A stretch of DNA of 64,000 nucleotides, from NCBI GenBank assembly GCA_023014365.1, contig JAEBUN010000019.1:918071-982070 (forward strand). Direction: 5' to 3'. Position numbers and translations under genes: made by a program. Position 1 is the first letter of the stretch, and each line of letters starts with the position of its first letter. The notes beneath the pieces were generated by a model. The model was given only the letters and a program-made list of their open reading frames with translations, was not told where the DNA came from and made no database searches. The DNA is from Lepiota brunneoincarnata. Taxonomy: Eukaryota; Basidiomycota; Agaricomycetes; Agaricales; Agaricaceae. This document shows, piece after piece, positions 40,473 to 52,681 of this stretch.

Positions 40473-41642
40473 ATGGCCTCTTTCAAGTCAGACCGTGCCG
40501 CTCACAAGCCCTATAGCGTTAGCAATTCTTCTTCATGCCCTCCACCCCATGGCCCACACCATTAACACTCGGGCCTTAGCGACCGTCAACAGCAAGAGCG
40601 CCTGAAGGTCAATGGCTGCATGACAAGGCTCCAGGAACGGCGCGTTCAAGATCCGTAGCAGTACCGGCTCCTTCTTCTGGTGCACCTGCCGACAAAATTC
40701 TCGTCTCAAACCTCCATTATGAGATTACACCCAAAGACCTCACTGTGAGTCTCTCCCTCCCGACACCCAGACGCGAAACACACATTTTCCTTTTGTAAAA
40801 GAGTGCTATCTTAAGTGCTTTGGCACGTCAACCTGATCTTTCCCGCATCTCCTCTCCACTTATCCTTGTTACCCTTCAGTGAGCTAACGTGTACTCCCCC
40901 TAGGCCATCTTCGGGCAGATTGGCACACTCGTGCGTGAGCCACTAATTAGGGTACGGCAAGCCCCCGAGCTTCACCTACATTGAAAAACAAACACCAACC
41001 TTCCGACTCCTTCCCTCTTCTCTTGGTTGCACCTCGCCGTCTTTCAAAAAATTTCCCAATTTTCTGAAACGGTGACTAGTACGATCGCAGCGGCCGTTCC
41101 TCAGGTTCAGCCATCATCTCGTTTGAAACGGTGGCAGAGGCCGTGCGTGCCAAGAAACAATTTGAAGGCATATTAGCAAAAGGTATCTCGACCCCTTATT
41201 TTGTGTTTGGAGCGCATCGCTAATAAATATGTAATAACCCTCAAGGACAACCAATGTCGATCGATTTTCTGGCTCCCAAACAGCCCCGAGCTCGTTCTGC
41301 AAGTGCCCCTAATGGTTCGCTCCTCAACAGGATCCAAAAGCCACCCCTTCTCGACCGACTTAGTCGCGATGATACCCATGTGGCACCATCGCCCCCACCG
41401 TGAGTGTGCTCTTCTGCTACCATACTCCCCCAGTCGCTCAGCGCATAATCAGCGGAAGGGTTGGTCCCATACGGTCAAAGCCTCCACGCACGATGCGCAA
41501 GAAGGCCCCAAAAAAACCAGCGACTGCAGAAGAATTGGATAAGGAGCTGGATGCTTTTATGGGAGATGCCAGTACATCCGCTGCTCCTGTAGCTGGGGCC
41601 GCTACTGGCACCGCCACACCTCTGGATGTTGATATGGTTTGA
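40473..41642 (+). CDS. yra1: mRNA export adaptor, Yra1/Aly/REF family
   Basis: The clear exons are 40620-40744, 40904-40951, 41080-41182, 41246-41399 and 41453-41642. Before the RRM is WLHDKAPGTARSRS, a REF signature. The RRM has KILVSNLHYEITPKDL (RNP2), IFGQIGTLVREPLIRYD and GSAIISFETVAEAV (RNP1). The C-terminus has KKPATAEELDKELDAFM, the UAP56-binding motif also found at the N-terminus. Yra1 links spliced mRNA to the exporter. The start is uncertain: ATG at 40474 (MASFKSDRAAHKP) needs an intron before 40590 whose phase I could not make fit. The 159-base second intron is long for this locus. Confidence 0.82.
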
Positions 41643-41760
41643 GAGATTGATCGTTCTATGTTTTTGTGCCTACGTTCTGTCCTGCCTGTACTAAATGCCA
41701 CACTTAATATGCAATAAAATGCGTCTTGGCGGAAAAAGCAAAATCTCATTGCTACATTAG

Positions 41761-41834
41761 TGGCCAACGTGGGGGTCGAACCCAAGACCTTCGCGTTATT
41801 AGCACGACGCTCTAACCAACTGAGCTAGTCGGCC
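41761..41834 (-). tRNA. tRNA-Ile (anticodon AAU)
   Basis: On the minus strand, 74 bases fold as a cloverleaf: acceptor GGCCGAC/GTTGGCC, D arm GCTC..GAGC with AGTTGGTTA, anticodon arm TCGTG-CTAATAA-CGCGA (loop with AAT) and T arm TTGGG-TTCGACC-CCCAC, with one mismatch at its base. The discriminator base is A. No intron. It reads AUU/AUC codons after A34 is deaminated to inosine. Confidence 0.95.
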
Positions 41835-42500
41835 AGTATCTACTCGAGCAGCTGCTCCCATGACCATACCCTACTTACAAGACTGGTCAAGCTCCCTCTG
41901 ATTGTCTACGCGGTCTTTGTGAGGATCCATGGTGTGTCTTGGCCTCTAAATGGTCTCCAGTGTGCAGGTCTGCTTAATCTCTACTGGGAGCTGACAAATG
42001 CAAATAAACTGAATATTTTACAAGGGTTGCAGCAACACAAAACCCCGGTCACATAGAGCAGTCTCCGGCAGCCTCTACCTCCCAGACATCCTAGGCGCTA
42101 AGGGCAGCATAATGGCATTAGCATCCCTCTTGGAGAAATCTGGGGCCTACATAAAATCTGGCAAAGGTCCACCACAACAATGCCACCCAGCCTTCAATGA
42201 CATCCCACACCATGACCATTTAATGGGGCCTCTTCCAGGCCACCAAATGTCCCAGTAACTAACATTTGGTCTCAAGGATAAATGGTGGACCAAGGCGGCC
42301 GTCCAGCGTCCAAAAGCGGATTTTTCCATATTTACTGAGGGTCAGGGCCTGTCAGAGGGGGCATGAGACCCCACAGCTTGATCTGTAACATGGATGGTGA
42401 CGATAATACGCCGCCAAAGCTGCTTTCAAGCTAATTGCCATGAATTACGTGCTCAGAATCAAGACGGCAAAACTACAACCAGTTAACTCCAATTTGATTC
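41835..42500. other. No gene seen between tRNA-Ile and aip1
   Basis: 666 bases without credible frames. There is an inverted repeat CCAAATGT...ACATTTGG with an 11-base loop (about 42242-42268). It probably contains the aip1 3' end signals. Confidence 0.4.
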
Positions 42501-45200
42501 TCATGCATGAAAAGTTACATCCCACAAACGAACAATCCCATCCGCACCAGCGCTAGCCAGTTTATTGTCTCCAACCCACAAAACGCCATTCACACCATTC
42601 GAGGCAGCATTCCTGATAGCTATGTACTGGAGCGGCTTCTCGACACTCCAGACGTAGACGTGCGTATCGAGTGAGCCGGAAGCGAGGTGTCGAGAATCCC
42701 CCGTCCAAGAGAGTGAATTGATGCGTGCAGAGTGCATTGACCATCGACCGGTTATTATCTGAATGCAGCGAAATGAAAGTGATTGGTGTAGAGAGGTATG
42801 GACGTGCGCGGATTAAAACGAACCTGTTTTCCTACAGCATCGTAAAGGATGATTTTTCCCGAAGACTAGTAAAAGCGGTAAATCTTGTGAAACTCATTTG
42901 ACATGACTAGGAGAACTACTCACATCACCAGCCGCGAGGTATTTCCCATTGGGCGAGAAAGCCAATGAAGTAATGACAGCCATGTTGTTCTCGAGGATAC
43001 TTGTCTCCTTTAAGGATTTGCCGTCCCACTCATGGAGCCGCGTTTTATGGTCCTGCGATACCTTTATCTCCCGCTCATGGGTTGGATAGAGGATGGATAT
43101 CGCACCTCTCCACCGATAGCGACCGTTGTCTGGTGTGCTGCAATAGCACTTGGGGCATACTTGGGCTTTTGTTCGAAGACTTTCTGATTCGAACGGAATG
43201 CTTCAATGGTGCCGATTCCTGCTACGAACACGGTTGAATCGCTCGCTACCGCAAGGGATTTGGGTTGGGTAGCGGTAGGAGCTGATGCAGGTCTAGGAAG
43301 AAATCAGATCCCACCTCTAATGGCTCCTGAATGACTTACACAAAACTATCTCCAGAGATTTCTCGTACCTTATCATCCCACCCAGCAGAGTAGATCCTAT
43401 CATCAGAAGGTGACGGAGCCAATCCGACAACATATGTTGAGTGATGATCACCAGACAAGGGCTTAGATTCATCCTTTCCAAGAGAGTAAGAGAATATACG
43501 GCCTGAAGCCGTACCTGCCAGAAAAGTGCCACTGGATTTATTTGCTGCGATAGTGTTGATAGTTGTTTGTGGTGCCTACGATTGAGTAAATGAGAATCAG
43601 AGATGAATGGGGGTACAATCAAGGCTTACGCTAAGGATTCTCGCTGGCTTGCTTGGTGTCCTGGGATCGAAGACGTTTAGGTCGCCACCAAGCGACAAGG
43701 AAACCAGGTTATTCTCCCCGCTCCAGGTGTTACCCATTTGCTGGTCCTCGATTCTGGACCCAACAGTCCATGTTGTGATCACCTTGCGAGTTTCAGCATC
43801 CCCTGTGATACATCAGCTTCAATGCGCTCTCAATCTCGAGTGATAGATCCTTACAAAGTTTGACCGTTTTGTCTGCAGATGAGGTGAATAGGGTTTTGCT
43901 GGCCGGGCTCCAAGCAACGCCGAACTGAGAAGTGGTTGTTAATTTGGGCCTAAAGTGAACACGATCAACGTACAATACTCCCTTTGTGCGGATTATCCGC
44001 TATTTCCGCTACGGTATCGCCAGTCTTTCCATCGTAAAGAAATATCTTCGAGTCAGAACCGACACTAGCGAAAAGATCACCCGAAGGTGAGAATTTGACA
44101 TCTTGAACAAATTTGGTGTGCGTCCTGATAATCTAGAATGGATTCCTGTTGAACGAACGGCCCTGCAAGAAGGGTTGAATCAAGTGATATACCTTGTCGA
44201 ACTTGAATGGCGGCCCTGTCAAACAATGAGATCAGCATTCAATACCCAACTCGGAAATAGTCACCTTGGTGGAAGACAATTGCGGCGTCATCTGAAGCAG
44301 TCGCGGCTCTGAAGGGTCGCTGTTGGCGAATCGAGACAGCATTGATCACCTAAATTCCCCCGTGAGAGCTTACTCCCGATGACACGAATTCGGCCCTACA
44401 TGCCTTGGAATGTCCGCTGATATCCCCACTGGAGGTCCCGGTATCCATGCTAAAGGCATATCCAAAGCTGCCCGAACATCTTCGCTTCAGGAACTCCACG
44501 ATTTAAGAAACACAAATAGACTCACCGTTCCCTTCCATCACCGACAGCAATGATCCTTTTACCTTCTCCATCCCAGGCGAGATCATTTCTTCACACCCAC
44601 GCCGAAACAACGGCCAGGTAAGAGCTCCAACACGTGGATCAAATGTGAAAAGAAACCTTACATCCTCCCCGAAATGACCTTGTACTCCCCCTTCAAAACC
44701 TGGTCCTCACCAACCGTATCCCAGATCCTTACTTCATCCCATCAGTACACAATCGAAGTGGTGCAAAATATCATTCACGACATTTAATCAACATCCCGCA
44801 GCTCAAGCCTGCCATAAACGAAGTGCTCACCGGTCCCACTGACATCCCCCGAAGCGCAATAATACCCTGTTGGTGAGAACCTCGCGGTCGTTGCATTATG
44901 CACATGTCCCAGATATGTTTCCGTATGCAAGGTCGGTTTCTAAATATTTTTATTGCGTGGGCATCTTCAGGGGCGAGAACACTAGCACCCACGCTTAAAT
45001 CTCTTATCTGTGCATCACCCACAGCACAATTGGATCATCAGAATCGCTCGTTTGTTTATTGAGCCGTGTGAGAGAACACGCACGATCACAGTCTTCCCAT
45101 TCGTGTAGATAACCTTGTCCTTGTGCGAGCTGATCTTCGTCGCCACCCCGCGTGTCGTAACCGGATTTGAAGGGAACAACCCGCTGCTCTTGAATGACAT
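42501..45200 (-). CDS. aip1: Actin-interacting protein 1 (WD40), Aip1
   Basis: A gene of many short exons. It begins MSFKSSGLFPSNPVTTRGVA at 45200, the family's usual start, then ETYLGHVHNATTARFSPTGY and CASGDVSGT (44930-44820), KFVQDVKFSPSGDLFASVGS (44100-44020), FGVAWSPASKTLFTSSADKT (43925-43860), LVSLSLGGDLNVFDPRTPSK (43710-43640) and, at the end, NSLSWTGDSRHLASGSLDTH and LASAGADGIVRLWDV, stopping at 42501. Aip1 forms two WD40 propellers and works with cofilin to take actin filaments apart. All blocks are in order, so the gene is probably whole, but not every junction was checked. A partial copy of its 5' half lies at about 51650-52240. Confidence 0.88.
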
Positions 45201-45392
45201 TATCGATCTTGATATAGAGTTCAAACTAGAAGGGTCAACGGGGCTGCGATAATGAAGGCGGGCCCTGCTTAAAACGTCGCGTGTCTGTGCTGATCCCGCA
45301 GGCCGCAGCAAGCCCTGGCACCGCTGTGGTATGAACCCGAACATGATGGCCACGTGACCGCAAATAATACTAAGTAGTATTACATGTCTCTC

Positions 45393-46811
45393 TTACACTT
45401 CATCTCCTCCTTGTTCAACAGCCGAGTCACCTGGCGGATTCGTTCGGAAATGAACTGCCGTGCTGAGTGTCACCCCATTTGTAGCACCAATGGGCGCCAC
45501 GCTGCTCACACTGTCAACACTCTTCGTCGAACGTCCCAATGCTACCTGTACAATGATGAGGATGGGCATGATGCACTTGTTCTTGTCTAAGTTTTGTCGT
45601 CAAACACCGGTAAATTTCTGCTCACCACTACTCTGTCAATTATCGCTAGGCCGATGAGCTTTAACCTTGTCAACACAAATGACTCGCATATCCCCCACTG
45701 AAGCACGTACTGCATATTGGGTCGATGATAATATTATAGTCATGATGATTGCGGCGGTGTATATGAATCCAGACTCAATTCTACAGGTCACATTAAGCAC
45801 CGAACCATCAGTTATTTCTAGTCGCTTACAAGATTCCAACGGCCACATTCATTTGCCGTGAAACGCTTCTGCCCATTAGTCTACCGGCTTCTCGAGCAAT
45901 CCACCAGATCCTTCTCGCTACAATTAATCGGTCAGCCGGTATAAAAACATTTTCAAATCTACTCACCTGCCGCCAGTGTCAAAATAATATTGAGCACAAA
46001 AACAATTATTATATACACCGGCATGAATGACTTGAGTTTTTCTGAGGTCGTGGCTTCGCTGGTAATGCCGAACGCTGGTATCTCGCATCAGTGCGGTTAT
46101 ACACGCAAAGTGTCCTGTAACATACCCGTTCCCACCAATAACACAGCTCCAGCCCCCCACCCGACCACCTTACTGTGGCTCCAAATTATATAGCATCTGA
46201 CTATCTGCTTTGCGTGAGCGCGTAGCTCGAACGAGTAATAGGAATAACTCACAAGGAGAACGTCGGCCATCAGACTGGCACGCGATCCCGGTGAACTTCA
46301 TCTTCCCTGATGTGAAGGATTGAGATTCGAAACTTACTTATTCACCAGGTGAAACAGGAATTTAGGATATAACAGCCGAAATAATTCTCGACTGTCCCCA
46401 GTGCGAAGAATGTCCGTCTGGTTCAGCACAGCACTGTATGTAATGCCCATGTCCGCGGTGGCCAGAACGAACATAATGCTCATCGCAACGAGTGACACGT
46501 TTTGTAATCGCCCCCGTTTCCTCAGGAGGATGATCAAACTTGCCCAGAACAAGATGAAATGGATTCCTGTATGTTGCCTCCCGTGAGTACTTCCATTAAA
46601 TCGTCATATCGGGGCAAAAGTACCGTATACTAGTGTTTCGGCCTACAGGGGCAGCAGCACAGACATATTTATTAGCATATTCTGTCGTGTGGGGTCGGTC
46701 TTGTCCGACAACAGGACGTACCAGAGCAGCCGCCAGAATCGATCGGAAAGGCGCAGTGAATGATTGTTCCCAAACATTCACATGCACTCTTGTTGTGTAT
46801 TTCCCCGACAT
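45393..46811 (-). CDS. Multi-pass membrane protein, copy 1
   Basis: About nine short exons can be followed from MSGKYTTRVHVNVWEQSF (46811) through AETLVYGIHFILFWASLIIL, VSLVAMSIMFVLATADMG, LVNKLMADVLLVRCYIIW, a segment ending in MPVYIIIVFVLNIILTLAAG and GRIWWIAREAGRLMG, to IESGFIYTAAIIMTIILSS and the hydrophilic tail ending PPGDSAVEQGGDEV (TAA at 45393). I infer about six or seven membrane spans. It belongs to a large integral membrane family of mushroom-type fungi without a known function, sometimes compared with receptors. It lies about 190 bases downstream of the aip1 start on the same strand, and is the best kept of the four copies. Confidence 0.75.
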
Positions 46812-47629
46812 CGCGAGCTCTGACTGCCAGTAGTAACCCCAAGTAGCACTGCGCAATGTGTCGGTGGTAGTGGGGGAAAGGGGGAGTGTATTGCAGTCGC
46901 CTTACTACTCACATGTTATTAAGTCAACGAGAGTATCTATGACGGCCTTTTGATCCGCCGGAGGGTAGTCATCCGGAAAATTGAAAGGTCGCCCATCACC
47001 CCATCCCACGCTCAACCATTACGCTGCCCGAGGGGAATGTTATTTCGGTCCCAGACGGGCGATCCATAGCGTCGCTGTGCCACTTGTCCCATGTAACGTC
47101 TGTCCGAGCAACTGAGGGTGATGGTGAATTCTCTATCTTCCTGAAGAACACAATGGCCTCTCAGGTCCCTCGGCTAGGGATTCTCGATCAATTTATCATC
47201 CGTAAAAATAATAATTTCTCACGTCAGTTGTCGAACTGCCAGTCGCGAGCGCCTGAGCTAGGAGCCGTCGAACTATATCGGTAACGCACACAGCCGGCAC
47301 AAGATGTATACTCCTAATTCGCTTTCAGAGTTCCTACAACGCCAGGGCATTCTCGCTGCGCGCTGTGAAGTGTCCTCCTGGGCGGCGCCTGGAATCCCCA
47401 GCCCTCGCCGCGGGAGGGAATACCCGCCGGGGTTTGGCCCGCTGTTCCCGATGTTCTACTGCAAAGCGATGAACCCCAACCCGGACAGTCGTCAGTGTTG
47501 GAGCAATTCGCTGAAAACTCTAGAAACGGCTATACACAGGTTTCTGACATACGACAAGGCGTATAAAAAGTGGCCCCCTTGGATCCTCGGCGGAATGGTA
47601 GGAAATAGGTGGGCGGACGGACAAAACAA
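46812..47629. other. Upstream region of membrane copy 1; no gene supported
   Basis: Open frames of up to 151 codons (47304-47759 plus) show no domain and overlap the membrane-gene fragment on the other strand. GC content is that of the gene arm. I read this as promoter and spacer. Confidence 0.4.
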
Positions 47630-47960
47630 TCCAAACCACCAGAGCTATGCCCAACGGATACATCAGTGCCGATTCAAGCACGCCCGAAGCGCGTCAACTA
47701 GCTCTGACCCACAGAATTATTATCGCAATCCGATGTCTCCGGGTATGCTGCTCCTCTAGCGCCACCCAAGCTGCCTTTACTTGCTACTATATCCTCCCCG
47801 CTTGTCAAACAAATGTGCCTTGGCCCGGGATCAGGCAACGAACTCATAAATGTTGTACCGTACGGTGAGGATGATATCAGTGTCGACCACAGATCTGACA
47901 AGTATGTAGGTTACCGATCGATCTACACGAATCACGAATTTGGTCTCCGATTATCTGTGC
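47630..47960 (-). pseudogene. Fragment of a fourth membrane-protein copy
   Basis: On the minus strand, an AAG acceptor-like site before CGGGGAGGATATAG gives GRI**QVKAAWVALEEQHTRR and HRIAIIIL, then ESALMYPLGI: the cytoplasmic GRIWW segment and the next span of the family, with the two Trp codons changed to TAG stops. The adjoining bases up to TATCCTCCCCGCTTGTC match the same place in copy 2 (about 48585). The rest of the gene is absent. Confidence 0.65.
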
Positions 47961-48043
47961 TGGCCTTTCTAAGACCCCTTTAGCCACCAGAACGCTTGCG
48001 AATTTGTATCAGCAACTCTCTAAAAGCTACTACTCCGCTTTAA

Positions 48044-49510
48044 CTATGTACGCATTAGTCCACCCTCGGTGTGTGAACTGTCATCATCTATGGCAGCTGT
48101 TAAGGTACCCGCTAATTGTCGATCGCTGTCATTGTGGGTATATCGAGATACTTGCGCTCCTAGCTTCCCATTTCCAAAGCGATTGAGCCCGACTTGGACG
48201 ACCATCAAGGTGGGCGCAACCCCCTAGATAAGTTTCAAGACAATTCAATGGTAGTCGAATGGTACAGAAGAACGCAACACACCACAAGCCGCATGAGCGT
48301 GACTGCCATCGCCCGCTGAAGGAGCATGCTCTAAATAAGAACTGGTATTGGATGGATAAATCTGTGATAAGACTCACCCCGGCCTGGGGCACGGTGTAGT
48401 GGAATAGTATGAATAAGATGATGCCTAGGGGATATATCGAACCTGATTCAAGTCTCCGCACTGGTAAGTCAGCTGAACAGAGGATCAGATTTCGGATAAT
48501 TCAGGCTCACAAAATTGCCACAGCAGAGCGATATCTCCTGATATGGTGATCTTCCAGCATTCCTCTTGCCGACCTCATTAACCACCATATCCTCCCCGCT
48601 TGTCAAGCTATCAGAATTTGATTCCCAATGTAAGAGGGAGGACATCCATACCTGTCGCACCTGTAAGGATGAGGTTGGTGGCCAAAACAGATCCAAGATA
48701 CAGGTAATTGAGGAGGTTGGCTACACGAGGACTGGATACTGTTTGGAATGTTGCCCTATCCCGATATATCCGCAGGCTCTAGGAGAATCAAACAACACGA
48801 TGTATAATGTGCTTCATTAGTGCTTACCCGTCTCCGCGACGACGCAAGCACCCCCCACATAGATCCAGCACCTACTACCCCTACCCCATACCACGTAACA
48901 CCGGTACAACTTTTTTTGAATCAATATGAGGGCAACATTAGGAGGTCAAACACTCACAAGAAGAAAATCTGCTACCAAACTGTCAATCGTGAATATCATC
49001 TCTGAAATAAGCCGTGAGCCTCTGACTTGTTGGTGATGAAGATCGCATCTTTGGGGGTCAAGGGCACAAGTAAGGCATCCAAGTTTTCATTTTCAACCGT
49101 AGGTCGGAGGTACCAACCAACTGCTCGCATTGTGATTAAAACGTCGAGCGTTGCAGAAACGAATAATATGACGAGGGCTGTGAAGACTACTTGGTGCGTC
49201 GAACGGCGATTGAGGAGCATGAAGTTTAAGCAGGCAAGGAAGAGAACGAGGTGGATCCCTTTGGTACGATCAGATTCCTGAGATCTCATGTTACTTCTGA
49301 AACTAACTCTTACCATAAAACATGAGCTCGATCTTGAGTATAATATATGTTAATACACTGCCATAATATTCCTAAAGATGTGAGATATCTTACCAGGCCT
49401 GCGAGGATGAGAGATGTTAGCTCAGATATAAATGCTTCATGCTGGGGATTATGCCGTGTTTCCAGGCTTTGCTTTAGAAGCGAGGTAGAATGTCATAAGG
49501 GTGGCGAAGT
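48044..49510 (-). CDS. Multi-pass membrane protein, copy 2
   Basis: Follows the same plan: FISELTSLILAGL, IELMFYGIHLVLFLACLNFM, VVFTALVILFVSATLDVLIT, FITNKLVADFLLLYRCYVVW, VVAETACGYIGIG, AGRIWWLMRSARGMLEDHHI, RRLESGSIYPLGIILFILFH, MAVTLMRLVVGVAPTLMVVQ, and a tail ending GGLMRT (TAG at 48044-48046). Introns are short and at matching points. I could not find an in-frame ATG for the first exon (about 49500), so the N-terminus is open and the gene may be damaged there. Function unknown. Confidence 0.6.
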
Positions 49511-49811
49511 AACGATTGTTTGACAGGCTGTGTACTCTACCACCACATCATATATATCGAGGCAGGGCTCCCAAGATAGATTTGACAGACGGATCGAATC
49601 AATTTAAAACTTGATCGCAGCTTCCAATGATGCATGTCGTCCGTGAAACCAGAGAAGTGTAGGCGGAGGACATTGTTGATGTTCAGATCCATGGCAGGCT
49701 TCTACGCAAGTGGCGCCCTCGAGTCATGGGTGGTTTCCAGGGACTGTAGCCTTCGGCACGGGGCTATGGATGACTTCGAATCTGGGGCGCTCACCGGTTC
49801 TCGGGATTTGG

Positions 49812-51184
49812 CTAGGAAATATGAGTCGACACACTCAGATTATTTCGTTCCCGCGCCGAGTCCAATTGTGCCATCTTTCGATCGGAAAAGCGATTGAGTC
49901 CGACTTGGACAATCATCAAAGTCGGGGCAATCCCCTGACCATTCACTCAACACCCAGCGGTATCGTGAGCAACATGCACTCACCACCAGTCGCATGATCA
50001 TGGCAGTCAAGCCCCACTAGATAAAGATGTTCACTGCAACGGTCTAAGCACATTGGATAACACGTACACTCGAATTCGGAACGATGAGTGAAACAATCAT
50101 AAATGTCAGGATTCCTAGCGGATATATTGAACCCGACTCAAGCCTGGGAAGCGAGGGTTCAATATACAATGTAGAGAATTCAGCTCTGAGTATCCCACCT
50201 ACAGAATAGCAGTTGCTGTACGATACAACCGCACATTTTTCTCTCCAAGCAGTCCTCTGGAGGCCTTAACCAACCACCAGATCCTTCCAGCTAGTTGAAA
50301 GTATGTGAGTCAGCGAATGGAGCTGGTAGCTGTTCGTGCACATACCCGTCAACCCGGTCAGAACGATATTGACTGCAAAGATAGCCCAGATGTATAGACG
50401 ACTGAGGACATTCACCGCGGAGATGGAGAACGTCGGAAACGCGATCGCAATGCCCACATAACCGCAAACTAAAGTAAAGTCAGTGAAAGAGAGTCGTAGC
50501 GTCGTTCCAAGTTGACCTGTTTCAGCGACCACACACAGACCAGCAATTATATGCACTACCCCATATCATATAGCAACGGAAAAGCTGGCATGACCATTAG
50601 TTGCTACCCATGACGTTAGAAAAGCTTACATACAAGTAGAAAGTCAGCGACAAGACTACCCGGAGAAATCACTCAGTGTTGAAGCGCGTTTCAATGGTGT
50701 TAGAAAGGGACGACGTACTTGTTGGTGACGAATATGGGGTTTTTGAGGTTGAGGGGGGCCATTAACATGGCCAGATTTCTACTTTCAATTGCCCGTGAAA
50801 AGTTCTTCGTGACGGTCCGGAGCGAGATGGCAACGTCTAGTGTAGAGGAAGCGAACATTATAATGAGGACGCATGCTACCAGTTTATGGGTGGTTTGACG
50901 ATTGAGCAGCATAAAATGCACACAAACAATGAATAGAACAAGGTGGACCCCTGTGAGCAAGGTTATATACCATCGTCTTTAGGCTTGGGACGCACGATTC
51001 ACGAACCATAAAGTAGTAGTTCAACCTGAGCGTGTGCAGTATATGGGGCTCGGTGCATCGACAAAGAAGAAATCTCACTCACAAGTCCTGCAATGACGAT
51101 GGGTGTTATCAACCGTAGTAGAGTGCTGTATTCGTCAGCACCCTGTGTTAGCCTGCTGGGGTCCGAGCCAAACTGCGTGGACAT
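49812..51184 (-). CDS. Multi-pass membrane protein, copy 3
   Basis: Starts MSTQFGSDPSRLTQGADEYS at 51184 and reads LLRLITPIVIAGLVELLLYG, VHLVLFIVCVHFMLLNRQTT, HKLVACVLIIMFASSTLDVA, FVTNNLVADFLLLFRCYMIW, VCGYVGIAIAFPTFSISAVN, GRIWWLVKASRGLL, LESGSIYPLGILTFMIVSLI, GLTAMIMRLVVGIAPTLMIV and a tail ending SVSTHIS (TAG 49812). Between CYMIWG and VVAET it is 14 bases shorter than copy 2, which shifts the frame there unless an unseen splice corrects it. So it is either a recent pseudogene or has a different exon edge. Confidence 0.6.
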
Positions 51185-51649
51185 TGGTCAAATCAAGCTC
51201 TGTAAACATGAGCACTTTATGACCCACTAAATTTTATACTGACCTACATTGCCAAGGGCAGTGCTGAAGGTATTAATATGCTGGCACATGCGCGACTAGG
51301 CAAGAGACAGACTGCGGTTATGGCCGCCCATTGTGATCGGGGTGTTCATCTGTCCCTATAAATACGCCAACGGTCACAGTAGATACACAAAGCCCGGTAC
51401 TCACCTACATTCAGTCTGACAGAGCGCCCCTATAGGTGTTAACCTGATTGTGCCGACCACTGAGATTACTTGTAAAAATTCGAGGGGATAAGGTTGGCGC
51501 TTCGAACAGATGGAACAGGAGGCGGCGGTGGTGAACCATCGTACACGTGGTCAATGGAGCAAGAATAACAGTTCGAATGGTTGAGCGTAATTCGGACTAT
51601 CATAATGCCCTGCGATTTGTTACGAAGAATAGACCGCTCAGGACTGCCT

Positions 51650-52240
51650 TGTTCTACCAATACTCAATAGAAGCGGTGTGAAATAGAATGGTAAAAGATC
51701 ACTCACGATATCCCAATAGGGCCTCGGTGACACGTTCAATGCCTAATGGCCATGAAAACGCTCACCAGTCCCACTCGTGCGCCTGAAGCATAACAACACC
51801 CTGGTGGCGAGAACCTCGCAGCCGTTGCGTTGTGCACATGGGCCAGGTATGTTTCCATACTCGGCGATGGTTTCTGCGGAGATGTGTCCCAGGTTGCTTG
51901 TCCGGCTTTCAGTCAAGGGCAAAATAGCAGGCACCCAGGCTCAAATCTTTTGTCTGCGCATCGCCCACACATAGTTGGATCGTCAGAGCTGCCCATCCGT
52001 TGGTTCAAGCGCGTAGAAGGGCACGCATCAGATCCGATAACATCTTCCCGTTCACGTAGATAGCGCGATCCTCGGGGGTTGGGCAAACTGATTTTGGTCC
52101 CGCCCCGCGTATCCTGGCCGGATTCAAAGGGTGGAATATTTATCACCAATTCAAGCAAGCGCAAACAGGAGTTGTGAACGAACGAGTGGCTAGAGTACTG
52201 TGTGAATGTCACCTATCCTGCGGCAAGCCCCGCTATGAGC
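51650..52240 (-). pseudogene. Duplicated 5' fragment of aip1
   Basis: The sequence follows aip1 positions of about 44760-45310 in the same orientation: CTCACCAGTCCCACT, GGTGGCGAGAACCTCGC, CAGGTATGTTTCC, TTTTGTCTGCGCATCGCCCA and CTGGCCGGATTCAAAGGG all have close counterparts. After the last of these the part with the aip1 start codon is replaced, and a short upstream piece (CTGCGGCAAGCCCCG) recurs at about 52220. Substitutions and gaps are many and there is no open frame. Together with the membrane gene copies between the two it marks a local segmental duplication. Confidence 0.78.
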
Positions 52241-52681
52241 TTGCACTTGAGTGGCAACATGGAATATATCATCGATATTATCAATCGTCAATGCGTCATC
52301 ATTGGTCATGAAGATATAAGTACTGAGGGTTGGCCAGATCTCTAACGATCCGGTCCGCCAGAATCAACGTATCCATTATCATACCACGTCAACAGAACAG
52401 CGACGAGTTGGTGTGGGAGGAGTGAGAAATCATCATATAAGAGGTCGTCAAAGGTTAAATGGGTAGATCGCAGATATCAAGATGAGGAATAAAGTGAATG
52501 GATGAGGTGGGGAAAGGTAGTGTAAATTCCGCCAGGTAGAGAACGTCCGAAGATACGTAAAGGTAGGTGTGAAAATATGGAAAGAGTAAGATTACGGTGT
52601 CACCAGGAATGAAGGGTAAGATCAGGAGGAAAAAGTGGAATAGGCACATGAGATGTCAGGGAGGAATCCAACAGAAGTGTT
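52241..52681. other. No gene seen; downstream of the Rrm4-like gene
   Basis: Short frames only. Probably the 3' region of the minus-strand gene that ends at 52682. Confidence 0.4.

Noticed and set aside
47304..47759. 151-codon plus-strand frame
   Set aside because: No domain, and its end overlaps the membrane-protein fragment on the other strand.
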